Below are positions 1-11,281 of a stretch of 64,000 nucleotides of DNA, piece by piece. Each line of letters starts with the position of its first letter. Positions within the stretch are counted from its first letter, which is position 1. The position numbers and the translations under genes are program-made. The stretch covers positions 1,753,001 through 1,817,000 of the forward strand of contig NC_049912.1 of assembly GCF_001411555.2 (NCBI RefSeq), in the 5' to 3' direction. The stretch is from Juglans regia. Lineage: Eukaryota > Streptophyta > Magnoliopsida > Fagales > Juglandaceae. Below the pieces are notes generated by a model. That model saw only the letters and a list, made by a program, of their open reading frames with translations, did no database searches and was not told the origin of the DNA.

Positions 1-1665
1 CCTCTTGCTTGGCCTTGATCAAAACGTGGCAATGATGAGACCTTAAATTAATGGAGGTTTGGTGTTTAGTGATGGTATGATCTATGATGATGATGAAAAG
101 GGTGATCTAAGTGATGAACTCAAGCACTTGAGTAGTGAGGCACAACTAGAATGGTGACTCTTGGAGTTGGCACCACTTGAGATGAGGTTAGGATTTGGAT
201 GATGAGGGGGCTAAGGTTTCGGGTGTTAGGGCAATTAGGGTTGCCGTGATTTTGGGGGTTTGGATATGGCTTGGACGGATTGGGAATGAAGAATGAAATA
301 TTCCTAAGTGTTAGGAATCCTTTTAGGAAAGATGGGAATTTCGGTTTTGGCAATTATGGTAAGTCTTGGTTGACTTGAAATATTGTAGGGATTGAGAGAT
401 TTAAGGGATTGAGATGGGTAGGAAAATCCTTAAATCAAAGGATATGGATATGGAAGGGAATTAGGATTCCTAAAGTTATAGGAATCCTTGTATGGTAAGT
501 AGGGTTTTCGGCTAGAGTAATTGGAATATGGAAGAAATGAATTTTAGAGTGTAGCTGAATATGGTAATTATGGAAAGCATTATGGTAGGTGTATGGAAGT
601 GTTTGGGAGGTGGGAATTATGCAAGAAAGTGTATGAACACAATGGAAAATATATGAACACTCGAGAACTTTGAAAGAACACAAAGATAAACAAATCAACT
701 TCGATTCATGAACTGCACAAAGTTGAAAAGAAACCTCATATATTAGACAAAATGAATCATATATATTCACGAATTGCAATGTGTGATTCTCTCTTTAGGG
801 ATTCACGGATTGCATCCAAAAAAGCCCAAGTACATATGCACCAAAAATATGATCTCAAGAACAATAGTCGTCTTCTAGGAAAATTGTCAAAAGATGTAAA
901 TGAAATGACTAAGGGTCCTATTTAGAGAGATTACAAAGTGAAAACACCCAAAAGGTCGCTTGAAAAATAATTAAATAAAAATAAATGAAAATAGTAAAAT
1001 AGTCTTGCAAGGGCCATGGTGGCCCGCAGCACGCAATGGCCCATAGATGGGCTAGTGTGGTTCATGGCCCACGGCTGGGCTGGTTTGGCTCATGTTCGTT
1101 GGGGCATGACATGGTGTCATGTATGGCCTGTTGATGGGCATGGCATGGTGTCATGCATGGGCCTGTTGGTGGGAACGACATGGTGTTGTGCATGGCCTGC
1201 TAATGGGCATGGCATGGTGCCATGCATGGGCCTGCTAGTGGGCACATGATGGTGCCATGCATTGATGCTGCAAGGCACGGGCTGGTGCCGTGCACTGGAT
1301 GACATGCTTGGTGGGCATGCCACTAGCCTTTCCTGTAAAACATGGGCTAGAGCCGTGCGCTGGATGGCATGCCTGCGGAGGCATGCCACTAACCTCGCTG
1401 AGCTGTTGTTGCTGGCATGGCGCACGCATGGGTGTGCGGCGCAGGAGCGCGCGCATGCTGGGTCGCGTGCTGGGTTGCGCGTGGTCACTAACCTCGCTAG
1501 GCATGTGCACGTTGGGCTGCAAGCGGCCAGTAGCCTCACTAGGCACCTCATGCGTGTCAAGGCATGGGCCATGGCACGCATGTAGGCTGGTTGTGAGGCT
1601 GTCTTGGCATGTCAAAGGTAGTGTCGAGGCGTGGCCTGGGGGCCACTTTCCTAGGGGTTCTGTCA
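1..1665 (-). repeat. 3' LTR of the chromovirus (left copy, edge-truncated)
   Basis: Position 1 aligns with 6965 in the right LTR and the two copies stay collinear to 1665, where both end in CA after a shared CTAGGGGTT. Visible differences are scattered substitutions and small indels, so the insertion is not very recent. An AT-rich half (1-1010) is followed by a strikingly GC-rich half (1010-1660). The end of the chromodomain reading frame runs into this LTR. Confidence 0.9.
1091..1262. repeat. GC-rich ~35-bp tandem repeat inside the LTR (left copy)
   Basis: About five imperfect units of 34-35 bp follow each other. Each contains a CATGG...CCATG palindrome and ends in CCTGCTAGTGGG or a variant. 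The units have drifted (for example TGTCATG, TGCCATG, TGTTGTG at the palindrome centre). Short open frames crossing this stretch on both strands are products of the repeat and not genes. Confidence 0.75.
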
Positions 1666-1680
1666 TTCACCCTCCCTTCA
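1666..1680 (-). other. Polypurine tract candidate next to the 3' LTR
   Basis: Read on the minus strand, the bases immediately before the 3' LTR are GAAGGGAGGGTGAA, a purine run in the position where plus-strand DNA priming occurs in LTR retrotransposons. It supports the LTR border at 1665. Confidence 0.65.
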
Positions 1681-1790
1681 AGCATATCCTTGCCCTCAAG
1701 GATCAAATGTGGATATCTCAACACTATGTCATCATAATCCTCCCAAGAGGCTTCCTCTCTCGGCACCCCTTGCCATTGAAGTAGCACTTG
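1666..1790 (-). pseudogene. Chromodomain at the end of chromovirus pol (degraded)
   Basis: The minus-strand frame reads a chromodomain-type core: LLQWQGVPREEASWEDY, with the W-x-G-x-P-x-x-E-A-[ST]-W-E signature. In chromoviruses this domain sits at the integrase C-terminus and is thought to steer integration to particular chromatin marks. The part preceding it lies in another frame (1791-2012), showing a frameshift. The frame continues into the 3' LTR. Confidence 0.8.
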
Positions 1791-3105
1791 TCATACATTT
1801 CTCCTTCTTCTCTCCCGTGTCACCACCCTATATTCAAGTAGCACTCTTGGTTGCAAAAGTATTCTACCCTCCTCATCAAAGCTTGGTAGTTCCTCAACTA
1901 TAAGGCTTGGATCTCCAATCATTTTCTTCAACACCGATACATGAAAGACCAGGTGTAATCTTGATGATGGTGGAAGCTCCAATCCATATGCAACATTCTC
2001 CAATCTCTCCAATACTTTGAAAGTTCATAGTACCTTTTTGAAAGCTTCAAACTAAACTTTTTCCTCAATGTTTTTTGCCCGTATGGTTGTAATTTTAAAT
2101 AAACATAGTCCCCCACCTCAAAAACAACCACACGTCTTCCCTCATCATAATACTTCTTCATTATCTCTGGAGCTCTCTTGAGCTCCTTCTTTACCTTCAC
2201 TAGGATTTCATCCCTAGTAATTAACTCTCTCTCAACTTCACCATTTCTTGTCGTTCCCCTTTCATAGTTCACCAATATTGGTGGAGGTCTTCCATAAACC
2301 ACCTCAAATGGACTTCTTTGAATGGAAGCATGAAAAGAAGTGTTATACTAATATTCGACCCATGTAAGATAGTGCCCCCAATTCACTTGTTCTTCATGAC
2401 AATAGCACCTCAAGTATTGTTCAAGAGTCCTATTAACCACCTCAGTTTGCCCATCAGTTTGTGGGTGGTAAGAGGAGCTTACTCTCAATTTGCTCCCTTG
2501 TTATTCAAAGAGCTATTTCCAAAAGGTGCTCATGAACACCCTATCACGATCAGTCACAATACTCTTGGGGAATCCATGTAGCTTCACCACATTATCAATA
2601 AAAGCTTTGGCCACACTCTTGGCCGTGTATGGGTGGTTGAGAGGAATAAAGTGTACATACTTGCTAAGCCGATCAACAACCACCAATATCACCTCATATC
2701 CTCCACTAGTCGGCAATCTTTCTACAAAATCCATTGTCAAATCCTCCCAAATTTTATTTGGAATTGGCAATGGTTGCAACAACTCAGATGGTGGTCTTGT
2801 GTCATATTTGGATTTTTGGCACACATCACACTCGGCTACTAACTTCTTCACGGTCTTTTTTTATTCCTTCCCAATAAAAAATGCTTCACTCTAATGTAGA
2901 TCCTCAACTAACCCGAATGGCCACCTTCCTTGCTATTGTGAGTGGTCATGGATCTTAGGATCTCTCTTCTCAAATTCAGCACATTTGGTATATAAACATA
3001 ATCTTTGTAATAGATTAGGTCATCTCTTACTTTAAAGCCCACTACTCCTCCTCCTTGAGCTTCTAGTAGTTCAATGATCTCCCAAGCCCAAGCATCAATA
3101 TGCAT
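1791..3105 (-). pseudogene. Integrase region of the chromovirus (broken)
   Basis: Three pieces are visible on the minus strand. At 2908-3105 lies the N-terminal zinc-binding part, ending in HNSKEGGHSG. At 2513-2851 lies the catalytic core, with the CDVCQ zinc ligands, the first acidic residue in TMDF and the second in VTDRDRVF. At 1928-2302 and 1791-2012 lies the C-terminal part, with GDYVYLKLQPYGQ followed by LHPVFHVS-like residues. Frameshifts and stops separate the pieces. In a working element this enzyme inserts the cDNA into the chromosome. Confidence 0.88.
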
Positions 3106-3325
3106 TCACCACCTTATTCTCTTTACCTGGTTGATGGATAATGTCATATTCAAAACCAAGTAACTTCATAAGGAATTTTTGTTACTCGGAAGTCACAATT
3201 TTTTGTTTCAATAAGTGTCTCAAAGCTTGTTGGTCGGTTGCAATGACAAAATTGTGACCCAAAAGGTAAGGCTACCATTCTTTCACCGCATGAACAACTG
3301 CCAACATTTCTTTAGCATAAGTGCT

Positions 3326-3745
3326 TCAAGCCTTCTTCATTGGCCCAAGAGCTTTGGAAATAAAAGGCAATGGCCTCTTTTCTTGAACCAAAACAGCCTC
3401 TATACCTTCTCCACTTGCATCAGTATAAACTTCAAATGGCTTATCAAAGTTGGGCAAAGCAAGCACGGGTGTCACAGTCATGGCTCTCTTCAATTCTTCA
3501 AATGCTTCTCTTGCTTCTTGAGTCCATTCAAAATTTTCTTTCTTGAGTAGGAAAGTAAGTGGCTTAGTTGTAAGCCCATAATTCTTCACAAATCTTCTAT
3601 AGTAGCCCGTCAAACCCAAAAAACCTTTCAAAGCTGAAACATCTTTGGGTAATGGCCAACCAACCATTGCTTCAATCTTTCTTTGGTCCACCTTCTCCCG
3701 AAATGAAATGTCCCAAGTATTCAAGCTCTTTTTCCATAAAGGCAC
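3326..3745 (-). pseudogene. RNase H and RT thumb of the chromovirus (broken)
   Basis: The 139-residue minus-strand frame contains KGFLGLTGYYRRFVKNYG, the RT-RNase H connection typical of Ty3/gypsy pol, then YTDASGEG with the first catalytic Asp of RNase H. The frame stops soon after PFISKALGP, so most of the RNase H domain is in another frame or lost before the integrase starts at 3105. Confidence 0.88.
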
Positions 3746-3847
3746 ATTTAGAAGCCTTTATGAAAAAACTAGAGTTCTTCCAAGATTCTCATCACAATTT
3801 TCAAATGCTCCTTATGTGCTTCCACAGATTTTGAATAAACCAAAATG

Positions 3848-4459
3848 TCATAAAAAAAACACAAGCACAAACCTCCTCAAAAGTGGCTTGAATATGGTAT
3901 TCATAGCCGCTTGAAATGTAGAAGGAGCATTACATAACCCAAACGGCATCATTAGGTACTCATAATGCCCGGAGTGAGTCCTAAACGCCGTCTTGTGCAC
4001 ATCATCTTCTCTCATCCTTATTTGGTGGTACTCGGCCCTCAAACTAAGTTTAGAAAATACCCTTGCCCCATGTAGCTCATCAAGCATTTAATCAACTGTA
4101 GGGATAGGGAATCTATTATTGACCGTTGCCTCATTCAAGGCACAATAATCCGTGCAAAATCTCCAAGTGCCATCATTATTTCTCACCAACAAGACCGGTG
4201 AAGAAAAAGGACTAGTACTCGGCCTTATCAAACCACCCTTCAACATGTCATCAACTTGTCTCTCAATCTCTTCTTTTTGTAAGTGGGCATACCAATATGG
4301 AGGTACATTAACCGATTTGTTCTCATCAATCAACACAATTTGATGGTCGAAGGGCCTAGTAAGTGGCAATGAAGTAGGCCCCTCTAGAACCCCCCCCCCC
4401 CCCCTCGCCATCTTGAAATTCCATGGGCAGCAAGGACAAGTCATCATTTTTACCCCCAT
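3848..4459 (-). pseudogene. Reverse transcriptase of the chromovirus (broken)
   Basis: The frame includes the RT fingers (GLIRPSTSPFSSPVLLVRN, then WRFCTDYCALN) and the palm ([27 protein letters not shown]). A stop codon splits the frame at 4085-4090 (between TVD and MLDEL). The polymerase motif is destroyed: where a Y-x-D-D motif is expected (near 3850-3860) a T-rich run has shifted the frame and removed part of the acidic pair. A run of 15 C at 4390-4404 lies just upstream in the linker. Confidence 0.9.
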
Positions 4460-4576
4460 CTTCTACCTTTTCAACCTCAAAAACCGAATCTTCTTTGGCT
4501 AGAACAATGGCGAAGCAATGAGTTTCACCCTTACACAATTTCTCGAACATCAAAGCCTCACAGAACTTCACTTTTC

Positions 4577-5347
4577 TTATATCAATACTGTCCATATCCT
4601 CTTCTTAGACCCGAGCTTAAACTCCACGGTCGTTTTGTGATAATCATGCACTACTTTCCCGACGCCTCTAAGCCAAACGTTGCCCAACACTACATCAAGT
4701 CCCATTAGTGAAAGGACATGCAAATCCGCCACTATTCTCACTCCTTGAATGTTTATTTTGACTTCCTTCACAAGCCTCTCACACTTTAACTTGTCTCCAT
4801 TGGCAACTTTAACCTCAAAGGGTTCAATGGCATTCGGCTTCAACCCCACTTTGGTGACAATATTGGAGTTGATGAAGTTGTGGGTAGAACCACTATCTAC
4901 AAACAAAGTGACCTTAAATTTTCCAATCCATGCCATAACCCTCATGGAAGTGAGTTTTTGTACTCCCAACATGGCATTGAGAGAAAGTTCGGCATCTTCA
5001 TCTTCTTCACTAGGTTCAGCCTCATCTTGTTCGGACTCATGGCTTGAGGTCTCATCATGATCATCCTCCTTAATCATCACATAGGCTTTACCCGACTTGC
5101 ACGTATGTTCTTTATTCCACTTATCCCCACACTTAAAGCATAAGCCTTTCTTGATCCTCTCTTGGACTTCCTCCCTTGAGAGCTTCTTCACTTCATATGG
5201 CTTGGGCTTAGAAGCCCCAACTTCAACCTCTTTACCTTTCCAAGGAGTTTTGGTTTGCAAGGTTTTAGTGAACTTGCTCCCCATATCACTAGATTGGTGT
5301 TTCTCCAAAGTGGTACTATCTTCCAAAATCTCGGTCATTCTCATCAC
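4577..5347 (-). pseudogene. Gag zinc knuckle and aspartic protease of the chromovirus
   Basis: This 256-residue frame is the longest intact piece of the element. Residues 70-83 are a plant gypsy zinc knuckle, CFKCGDKWNKEHTC. Residues 151-160 are the aspartic protease active site DSGSTHNFIN, and MGLDVVLGNVWL near 215-226 is the usual downstream protease motif. An acidic linker (residues 94-120) separates them. In a live element the knuckle binds RNA and the protease matures Gag-Pol. It is listed as pseudogene because flanking gag and RT are broken. Confidence 0.88.
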
Positions 5348-6450
5348 TTATTGAATCTTGGTGAGTTGCTTCAATTTGATTTCCATGGGTAACCAAGGCG
5401 TCAATCCGTCAATAAAAGTGCCCACAAGGGCCTCCTCGGACCAAGCTCTCACAAGTGTTTGAAGTTGCCTAAATTCTTTAATATAAACATGCACCTTCCC
5501 TTCTTGCCTCAACTTGGTAAGTTGGCCATGATGATTAATAGTAGAGGATGGCCCAAATTGCATAAGGAATTCTTTCTCAAAAGTCGTCCATCCCATTCTC
5601 TTTCTTTCTTTCTCATATTGGTCTCTTATCCATCTCCACCACTTACTTGCTTTTGCTTATAAATAAAAACAAGTCATTGATACTCTCTCATGTCTTGGCA
5701 CTTCATATGCATGAAAATAATTATCTACCTTGTCAAGCCACTCATATGAATACCCCCATTGAACTTGGAGAAATCCACCTTTGGTCTATTTGGTCCCTGG
5801 TCATAAGCTCGATTTCCTCTTCCATCATCATAGTGGTCATCTTCATACATTCAGCCACAGTGACCTCTCTCTCTATCATGGTTATGGTGCCTTCTACCAA
5901 CATGGTCATCATGACCATTTGGTCTCTCATGATTAAACTCATACTCAGCCTCTTGATGATCTTCATAACTTGGTGGTTCAAACCTCACATCATGAGGTTC
6001 TCTCAACATACTCGGACTTCTAGAGTGGTTGCCTTCGTCACAGATCCATCTCTCAACTGCCATATGGTCATTCTCAACACGATCCCCTCTTCTATATTCG
6101 GCCCTTGGTGGTTCATGCATGGAACCCATCACACTTGTCTCGGCTCCATCAACAAAGGCATCATGCCTTTGCATATTCAGACTAGGTGGTGGCCTTTGCC
6201 CATTAGTCTTCACAACTCTTCTCTCAAGCATTTCAAGGCTTGCATTGGTATCTCATCTCATGGCATCCATGATTCTTCTATTATCTTCCGTTTCACGGCA
6301 TATGGCATTCAAGGTCATCCTTAGCTCGGCCAATGTAGTGGTGACCTCACCAAAGACATTGTTAAACCTTGTGGTTTGCCCTTCTAAAGCTTCAAGGCAT
6401 TCCCGGCTGGAACCACCTGGTTCATCGGCTTCTAGCACTTCTCGGTTCAT
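5348..6450 (-). pseudogene. Gag of the chromovirus (frameshifted)
   Basis: Gag probably began at the Met at 6450 (minus strand), and runs through 6253-6450 and 5851-6231 (charged, His/Arg-rich N-terminal region). After a frame change it reaches 5348-5596, which holds the retrotransposon gag core: FEKEFLMQFGPS, LRQEGKVHVYIKEF and FIDGLTPWL. At least two stops and one frameshift interrupt it. A ~500-bp untranslated leader (6451-6944) separates it from the 5' LTR. Confidence 0.82.
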
Positions 6451-6944
6451 GATTCTTCAAATCTTGCAACTTCTTGCAAATTGAGTTTTAGTCTACCACT
6501 TGCAAACTGAGCTTACAAACTGAACTTGCAAACTGAGCTTGCACACAGCAAAATTGGATAGCAACTCGCCTTGTGGAGTTTGTTCACAGCTTCACAAGTC
6601 TAACCTTGGGTCCCCCACCTTCAAGGGTGGTCGATCCCTCTTGCACAATTGTCCAACCTTGGATCCCCCACCTTTAAAGGTGGTCAATCCCTTCGAATAA
6701 CACTACTTCGTCCTCTACCTCAACCCTCAAACTTTGTTTCACAAACAATAACAATATATGGGATTCGAGAGGAATTCCCCCAACCAATTCACAAGGTTCA
6801 AGTTAACGCATTGTTTACCTTGAGGAGAATTGAGAGCTTCTTAAAAACACCAAGTAAGAATTCTCTCAATAAAAGTACCAATTAATATTAGGGACCTTAT
6901 TCTAGTTCCTAAACACTATGTTCTTTTCTTCTTTGTTCTCCTTG
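6451..6944 (-). other. Untranslated leader of the chromovirus
   Basis: This has no coding potential. It contains a short direct duplication: two ~40-bp copies near 6600-6640 and 6653-6693, each with CCCCCACCTT and GGTGGTC. No clear tRNA primer-binding site was found at its LTR-proximal end. Confidence 0.5.
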
Positions 6945-8709
6945 TGTTGACCGAAATGGCTAGCCCTCTTGCTTGGCCTTGATCAAAACGTGGCAATGAT
7001 GGAACCCTAGGTTAGTGGAGGTTTGGTGTTTAGTGATGGTATGATCTATGATGATGATGAAAAGGGTGATCTAAGTAATGAACTTAAGCTTGAGTAGTGA
7101 GGCATAGCTAGAATGGTGACTCTTGGAGTTGGTGCCACTCTATATGAGGTTAGAGTTTGGATGATGAGTGAGGCTAGGGTTTCGGGTGTTAGGGCAACTA
7201 GGGTTGCCGTGGTTTAGGGTTGGCGTGATTTGGGGGGTTTGGATATGGCTTGGACGGATTGGGAATGAAGAATGAAAGATTCCTAAGTGTTAGGAATCTT
7301 TTTAGGAAATATGGAAATTTTGGTTTTGGCAATTATGGTAAGTCTTAGTTGACTTGAGATATTGTAGGGATTGAGAGATTTAAGGGTTTGAGATGGGTAG
7401 GAAAATCCTTAAATCAAAGGATATGGATATGGAAGGGAATTAGGATTCCTAAAGTTATAGGAATCCTTGTATGGTAAGTAGGGTTTTCGGCTAGAGTAAT
7501 TGGAGTATGGAAGAAATGAATTTTAGAGTGTAGCTGAATATGGTAATTATGGAAAGCATTATGGTAGGCGTATGGAAGTGTTTGGGAGGTGGGAATTATG
7601 CAAGAAAGTGTATGAACACAATGGAAAATATATGAACACTCAAGAACTTTGAAAGAACACAAAGATAAATAAATCAACTTCGATTCATGAACTGTACAAA
7701 GTTGAAAAGAAACCTCATATATTAGATAAAATTAATCACACATATTCACGAATTGTAAAGTGTGATTCTCTCTTTAAGGATTCACGAATTGCACCCAAAA
7801 GAGCCCAAATGCATATGCATCGAAAATATGATCTTAAGAACAATAGCCGTCCTCTAGGAAAATTGTCAAAAGATGTAAATGAAATCACTAAGGGTCATAT
7901 TTATAGAGATTATAAAGTGGAAACCCCCAAAATGTCCCTTAGGAAATAATTAAATAAAAATAAATGAAAACAAGAAAATAGTCCTGCACAGGCCATGGTG
8001 GCCACTAGCATGCAATGGCCCATGGATGGGCTAGTGTGGTTCATGGCCCACGACTGGGCTGGTCTGGCTCATGGTCATTGGGGCACGGCATGGTGCCGTG
8101 CATGGCTTGCTCATGGGCATGGCATAGTGTCATGTGTGGGCCTGCTAGTGGGCACGACATGGTGTTGTGCATGGCATGTTGATGGACATGGCATGGTGCC
8201 ATGCATGGGCCTGCTAGTGGGCACAGCATGGTGTCGTGCCTTGATGCTACATGGCCCAGGTAGGTAGCCTGGGTTCTAATGCTACAAGGCATGGGTTGGT
8301 GTCGTGCGTTGGATGGCATACCTGGGAGCCTGCCACTAGCCTTGCCTGCAAGGCATGACTAGAGCCATGCGCTAGATGGCATGCCACTAACCTCGCTGAG
8401 TTGCTGCTGCTGACATGGCGCACGCATAGGCGTGCAGCGCTGGGGAGCACGCATGGGTGTGGGGCGCTGGGGCGTGCACAGGAGCGCATGGTTTAGCATG
8501 CACATGCTGGGCCATGCGCTGGGTTGTAGTCATTAACCTCGCTAGGCATGCGCATGCTGGGCTGTGCGTGGCCAGTAGCTTCACTAGGCACCTAATGCGT
8601 GTCAAGGCATGGCCATTGGCACGCATGTAGGTTGGTTGTGGGGTTGTCTTGGCATGTCAATGGCAGTGTTAAGATGTGGCCCGGAACCACTTTCCTAGGG
8701 GTTTTGGCA
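6945..8709 (-). repeat. 5' LTR of the chromovirus (right copy)
   Basis: This is the complete LTR of about 1765 bp, starting TGTTGACC on the plus strand at 6945 and ending GGCA at 8709. It would drive transcription toward lower coordinates. It shares with the left LTR the AT-rich part (6965-7980) and the GC-rich palindromic tandem part (7985-8700). The 6945 boundary is inferred from the TG/CA rule; the window edge prevents confirmation against the other copy. Confidence 0.85.
8080..8245. repeat. GC-rich ~35-bp tandem repeat inside the LTR (right copy)
   Basis: This is the counterpart of the left-LTR array, with the same CATGG/CCATG palindromic units and CCTGCTAGTGGGCA linkers. Unit sequences differ from those at 1091-1262 by point changes, so both arrays were in the LTR at insertion and have diverged since. 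Confidence 0.72.
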
Positions 8710-9245
8710 ATCTCTCCTTAGTTTTTGTGTCTTTCGGAAAGTCATCCAATATTTTAACAGGACCATCAGCCAGAGTTCCTTCCCTTGAAGAAGCCAAGAT
8801 TTCTGCATTAAGTTTGTTGAGGAATAATCTCACTTTACCTATGGACAAGGTCTTGGGCATATTTATAAGGAATAAGCAATCATCTATTGTCGAACCAGTT
8901 TAATGAGATAATTTAGGCCCATGAATTTCTTAAGTCCTTATCTCCAAGGGATCTATGGATAGGATACTCGATTCCTATTGCACTTTCATCAAATAAAAGT
9001 ACATGAAAGCGAGAATGTCCTTCATATTTGAAGACTAACAAGTGCCCCAACTTTATAGAATAATACTCCAAGAATTCTTGCCAACCCTTCTAAAACCAAA
9101 CCCCACCATCACATTGTGTTAACTCTATTTTCTATTCTGCACCATTTGGAAGCTTAAGAAGTGCTAAGTTTGACAAGCCTTCTCCATATATATTTCCTTA
9201 AAAACTTCTTCGGAATCCTCGATAAAGACTCCATGATTAAAGTTT
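8710..9245 (-). pseudogene. REM-type B3 transcription factor pseudogene, interrupted by the chromovirus
   Basis: Minus-strand translation gives a recognisable plant B3 DNA-binding domain: an IPKKF start near 9240, LLKLPNGAE, GGVWF, KGWQEFLEYYSIK, then VFKYEGHSRFHVLLFDESA and GIEYP. Two stop codons (after PNGAE and after GVWF) and at least one frameshift near 9190 break it. Downstream, after another frame break near 8900, comes VKILDDFPKDTKTKE, similar to the linker between B3 domains in REM proteins. That frame is cut exactly at 8709 by the LTR, so the retroelement seems to have inserted into this gene or pseudogene. REM proteins are nuclear regulators of flower and seed development. Confidence 0.72.
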
Positions 9246-9755
9246 ACATAAAAACCAAAAAATTCAACAAAGTAAAATAAATATACACACACATACGCAG
9301 TTCTTATTATGCAATCAAAACCCTTAAAAAAAGTACCATTTCTTAAGAGGCCTACAAAAACACGATCAACTACAACAAGCAGCAAACCGATTATTGGATT
9401 TGTATTAGATTATAGCTTCTGAAGTCCTCTTAAAGTAGCAAGCCAAACTGAATCAAATTAAAGATTTTTTTCTTTTCGGGAGTACAATTGCTGTTAAGGA
9501 AGCGTTTAACCTCAAGCACGGCCCTAGCCAATCCATTGTCATTCCATGAAAGTACTTTTTCCTATGTTGATACCGATATTGGTCATTGACAATGTCAGTT
9601 TCATGCATTATAGCACCAAACAAGACTTTTACAATCTAAACTTAAAAATAAAAAAATAAAAAATAGAAAGGCCCCTGAAATATCAATTACTAAGAGATCA
9701 CCATCATGCGTTTGAATCAAACTATAATCCAAATGAACTATTTTTTATCTGATTA
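9246..9755. other. Unassigned AT-rich stretch
   Basis: This may hold an intron and earlier exon remnants of the B3 pseudogene, but nothing could be assigned. The open frames here are short and without family resemblance. Confidence 0.4.
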
Positions 9756-11281
9756 TGTAACACACCGCTCCCCCAGTTAATAATAAAGTCACTTTTAAAA
9801 ATCATGGGAGCCAGAGTATTACTACTGAACCTAAATTAAAACTATATTATTACTTCTTTTTCTAAAAGAAGCATCAAGTATAAAGATTCGTTATAATAAA
9901 TAGAGATGTTTTGAATTAAAATACTGAAATCATAAATGAGAGTGCGGCGGAAGCATTTATTAAATTTTCTCAACATTTGTTCTATAAAAATCATAACTTA
10001 AAATCTCTATACATGATCTAAGCCACTATCACACCTCCCTGGACTAAGTCTCGTCTCGCTGGACTAAGTCCTGTCCTGCAGCTCTACCTTCATAAATATT
10101 ATGACCTGAGGTGGTTTAAAAACATAAAAATAAACTAAACTCAGTAAAAAAACGCATCATAACATAAACATACTTAACATAAGGCTTTTATAAAATATTT
10201 CATGCTGAGTTTAAAATAATGATTGATCATACTGATGCTTATACTATGCATGACTGCTTTATCTAAATTAACTGACTGATCTGATTTATCTGACTGATGT
10301 CACTAATCTGACTAGCAAACACACTTAACCATTTGTGTGAAGTTGTGCACTAGCCCCACATCCCGCTACCACAAGGGGAGCCGCATAGTATTCTGGCATA
10401 CTATGGTAGACCACGCTTGAGTTTGTGGCTTGCACATCCACCCTGAAATTGCATTGGTACATCTTACACTTAATCTTATAAAAGCTTACGTGTCTTATGC
10501 AACGTGAGATGCATAATATATACATCACTATAATATGCGGAATGAAATATGATGAATGATGTGTTTACAAATATCATGACATTCGTGGTACGTAACCACT
10601 GACTTTCAAAGAACTGACTTTAATAATAATATATATAACTAGCTAACGTATGTTAATTCTAATTTATGATTAAGCTACTTATCATGTAGTGTTACTTCCT
10701 AAAATTTTCAACACAAAATTGATCACGGTGCGATGGAGAGATGATGTTGGTTGTGATTAGGAGGGAGGAAGAGACGATGGTGGCTTTGCAATGTTTCATG
10801 GTGGGGGAGATAGGGCTACGACATGTTGAAGGTAAAAGAGAGCTAAAAACAAAAAGTCTAGACTTGAAGAGGTAGGTGCATGAGATTATTTATAGGATGA
10901 TATGGGTTGGGTTTAGAAATTTGAAGGTGAAGAGGATTCTAGAATTGTAATCCTAGTGTGTTTGAAATTAACGACATACTCTAATAGTTCATTTAATGTA
11001 GGATTGAGAGTGACTAAAACTGTATAAAAAACTTCAATCAATGATAATTTTAAATTGAAATAAATTTCTAATGACTAATCTTTAAATTCTAAAATGAGTC
11101 TAACTCATTTAATAAATAATAATTGGAATTTAACTTAGCTATTGAGCCTAATTTAAACTCTTAATCAACTTTAATAATTTGTCGTTCATGAGCTTATCCA
11201 ATATGACCGATTAAATATAATTTAGATCCAATAAAAATTATCAATACTCAAACCTTATAATTATTGGGCCGGGTCATTACA
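9756..11281. repeat. Solo LTR (1526 bp) of a gypsy-type element
   Basis: The segment starts TGTAACACACC and ends GGTCATTACA, giving the TGTAA/TTACA inverted ends common in plant gypsy LTRs. It is flanked by GATTA (9751-9755) and TATTA (11282-11286), a 5-bp target-site duplication with one mismatch. No internal retroelement genes adjoin it, so it is best read as a solo LTR left by LTR-LTR recombination. Confidence 0.7.

Larger units (their letters stand above)
1..8709 (-). mobile_element. Ty3/gypsy chromovirus, near full length, inactivated
   Basis: Two direct repeats (LTRs) bracket an internal region that reads on the minus strand in the order gag, zinc knuckle, protease, reverse transcriptase, RNase H, integrase, chromodomain. 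That order and the chromodomain place it among Ty3/gypsy chromoviruses. The LTR edges follow the TG...CA rule: in element orientation the LTR starts TGACAGAACC or TGCCAAAACC and ends GGTCAACA. The left LTR lacks about 20 bp because the window starts inside it. Every coding segment has frameshifts or stops, so the copy cannot move by itself. The base after the right LTR is 8710; the target-site duplication cannot be checked because the left flank lies outside the window. No convincing primer-binding site was found next to 6944. Confidence 0.93.

Noticed and set aside
1016..1784. Several overlapping frames of 60-164 codons in the GC-rich LTR half on both strands
   Set aside because: High GC and a tandem palindromic repeat lower stop frequency; only the chromodomain end at 1666-1790 is real coding relic.
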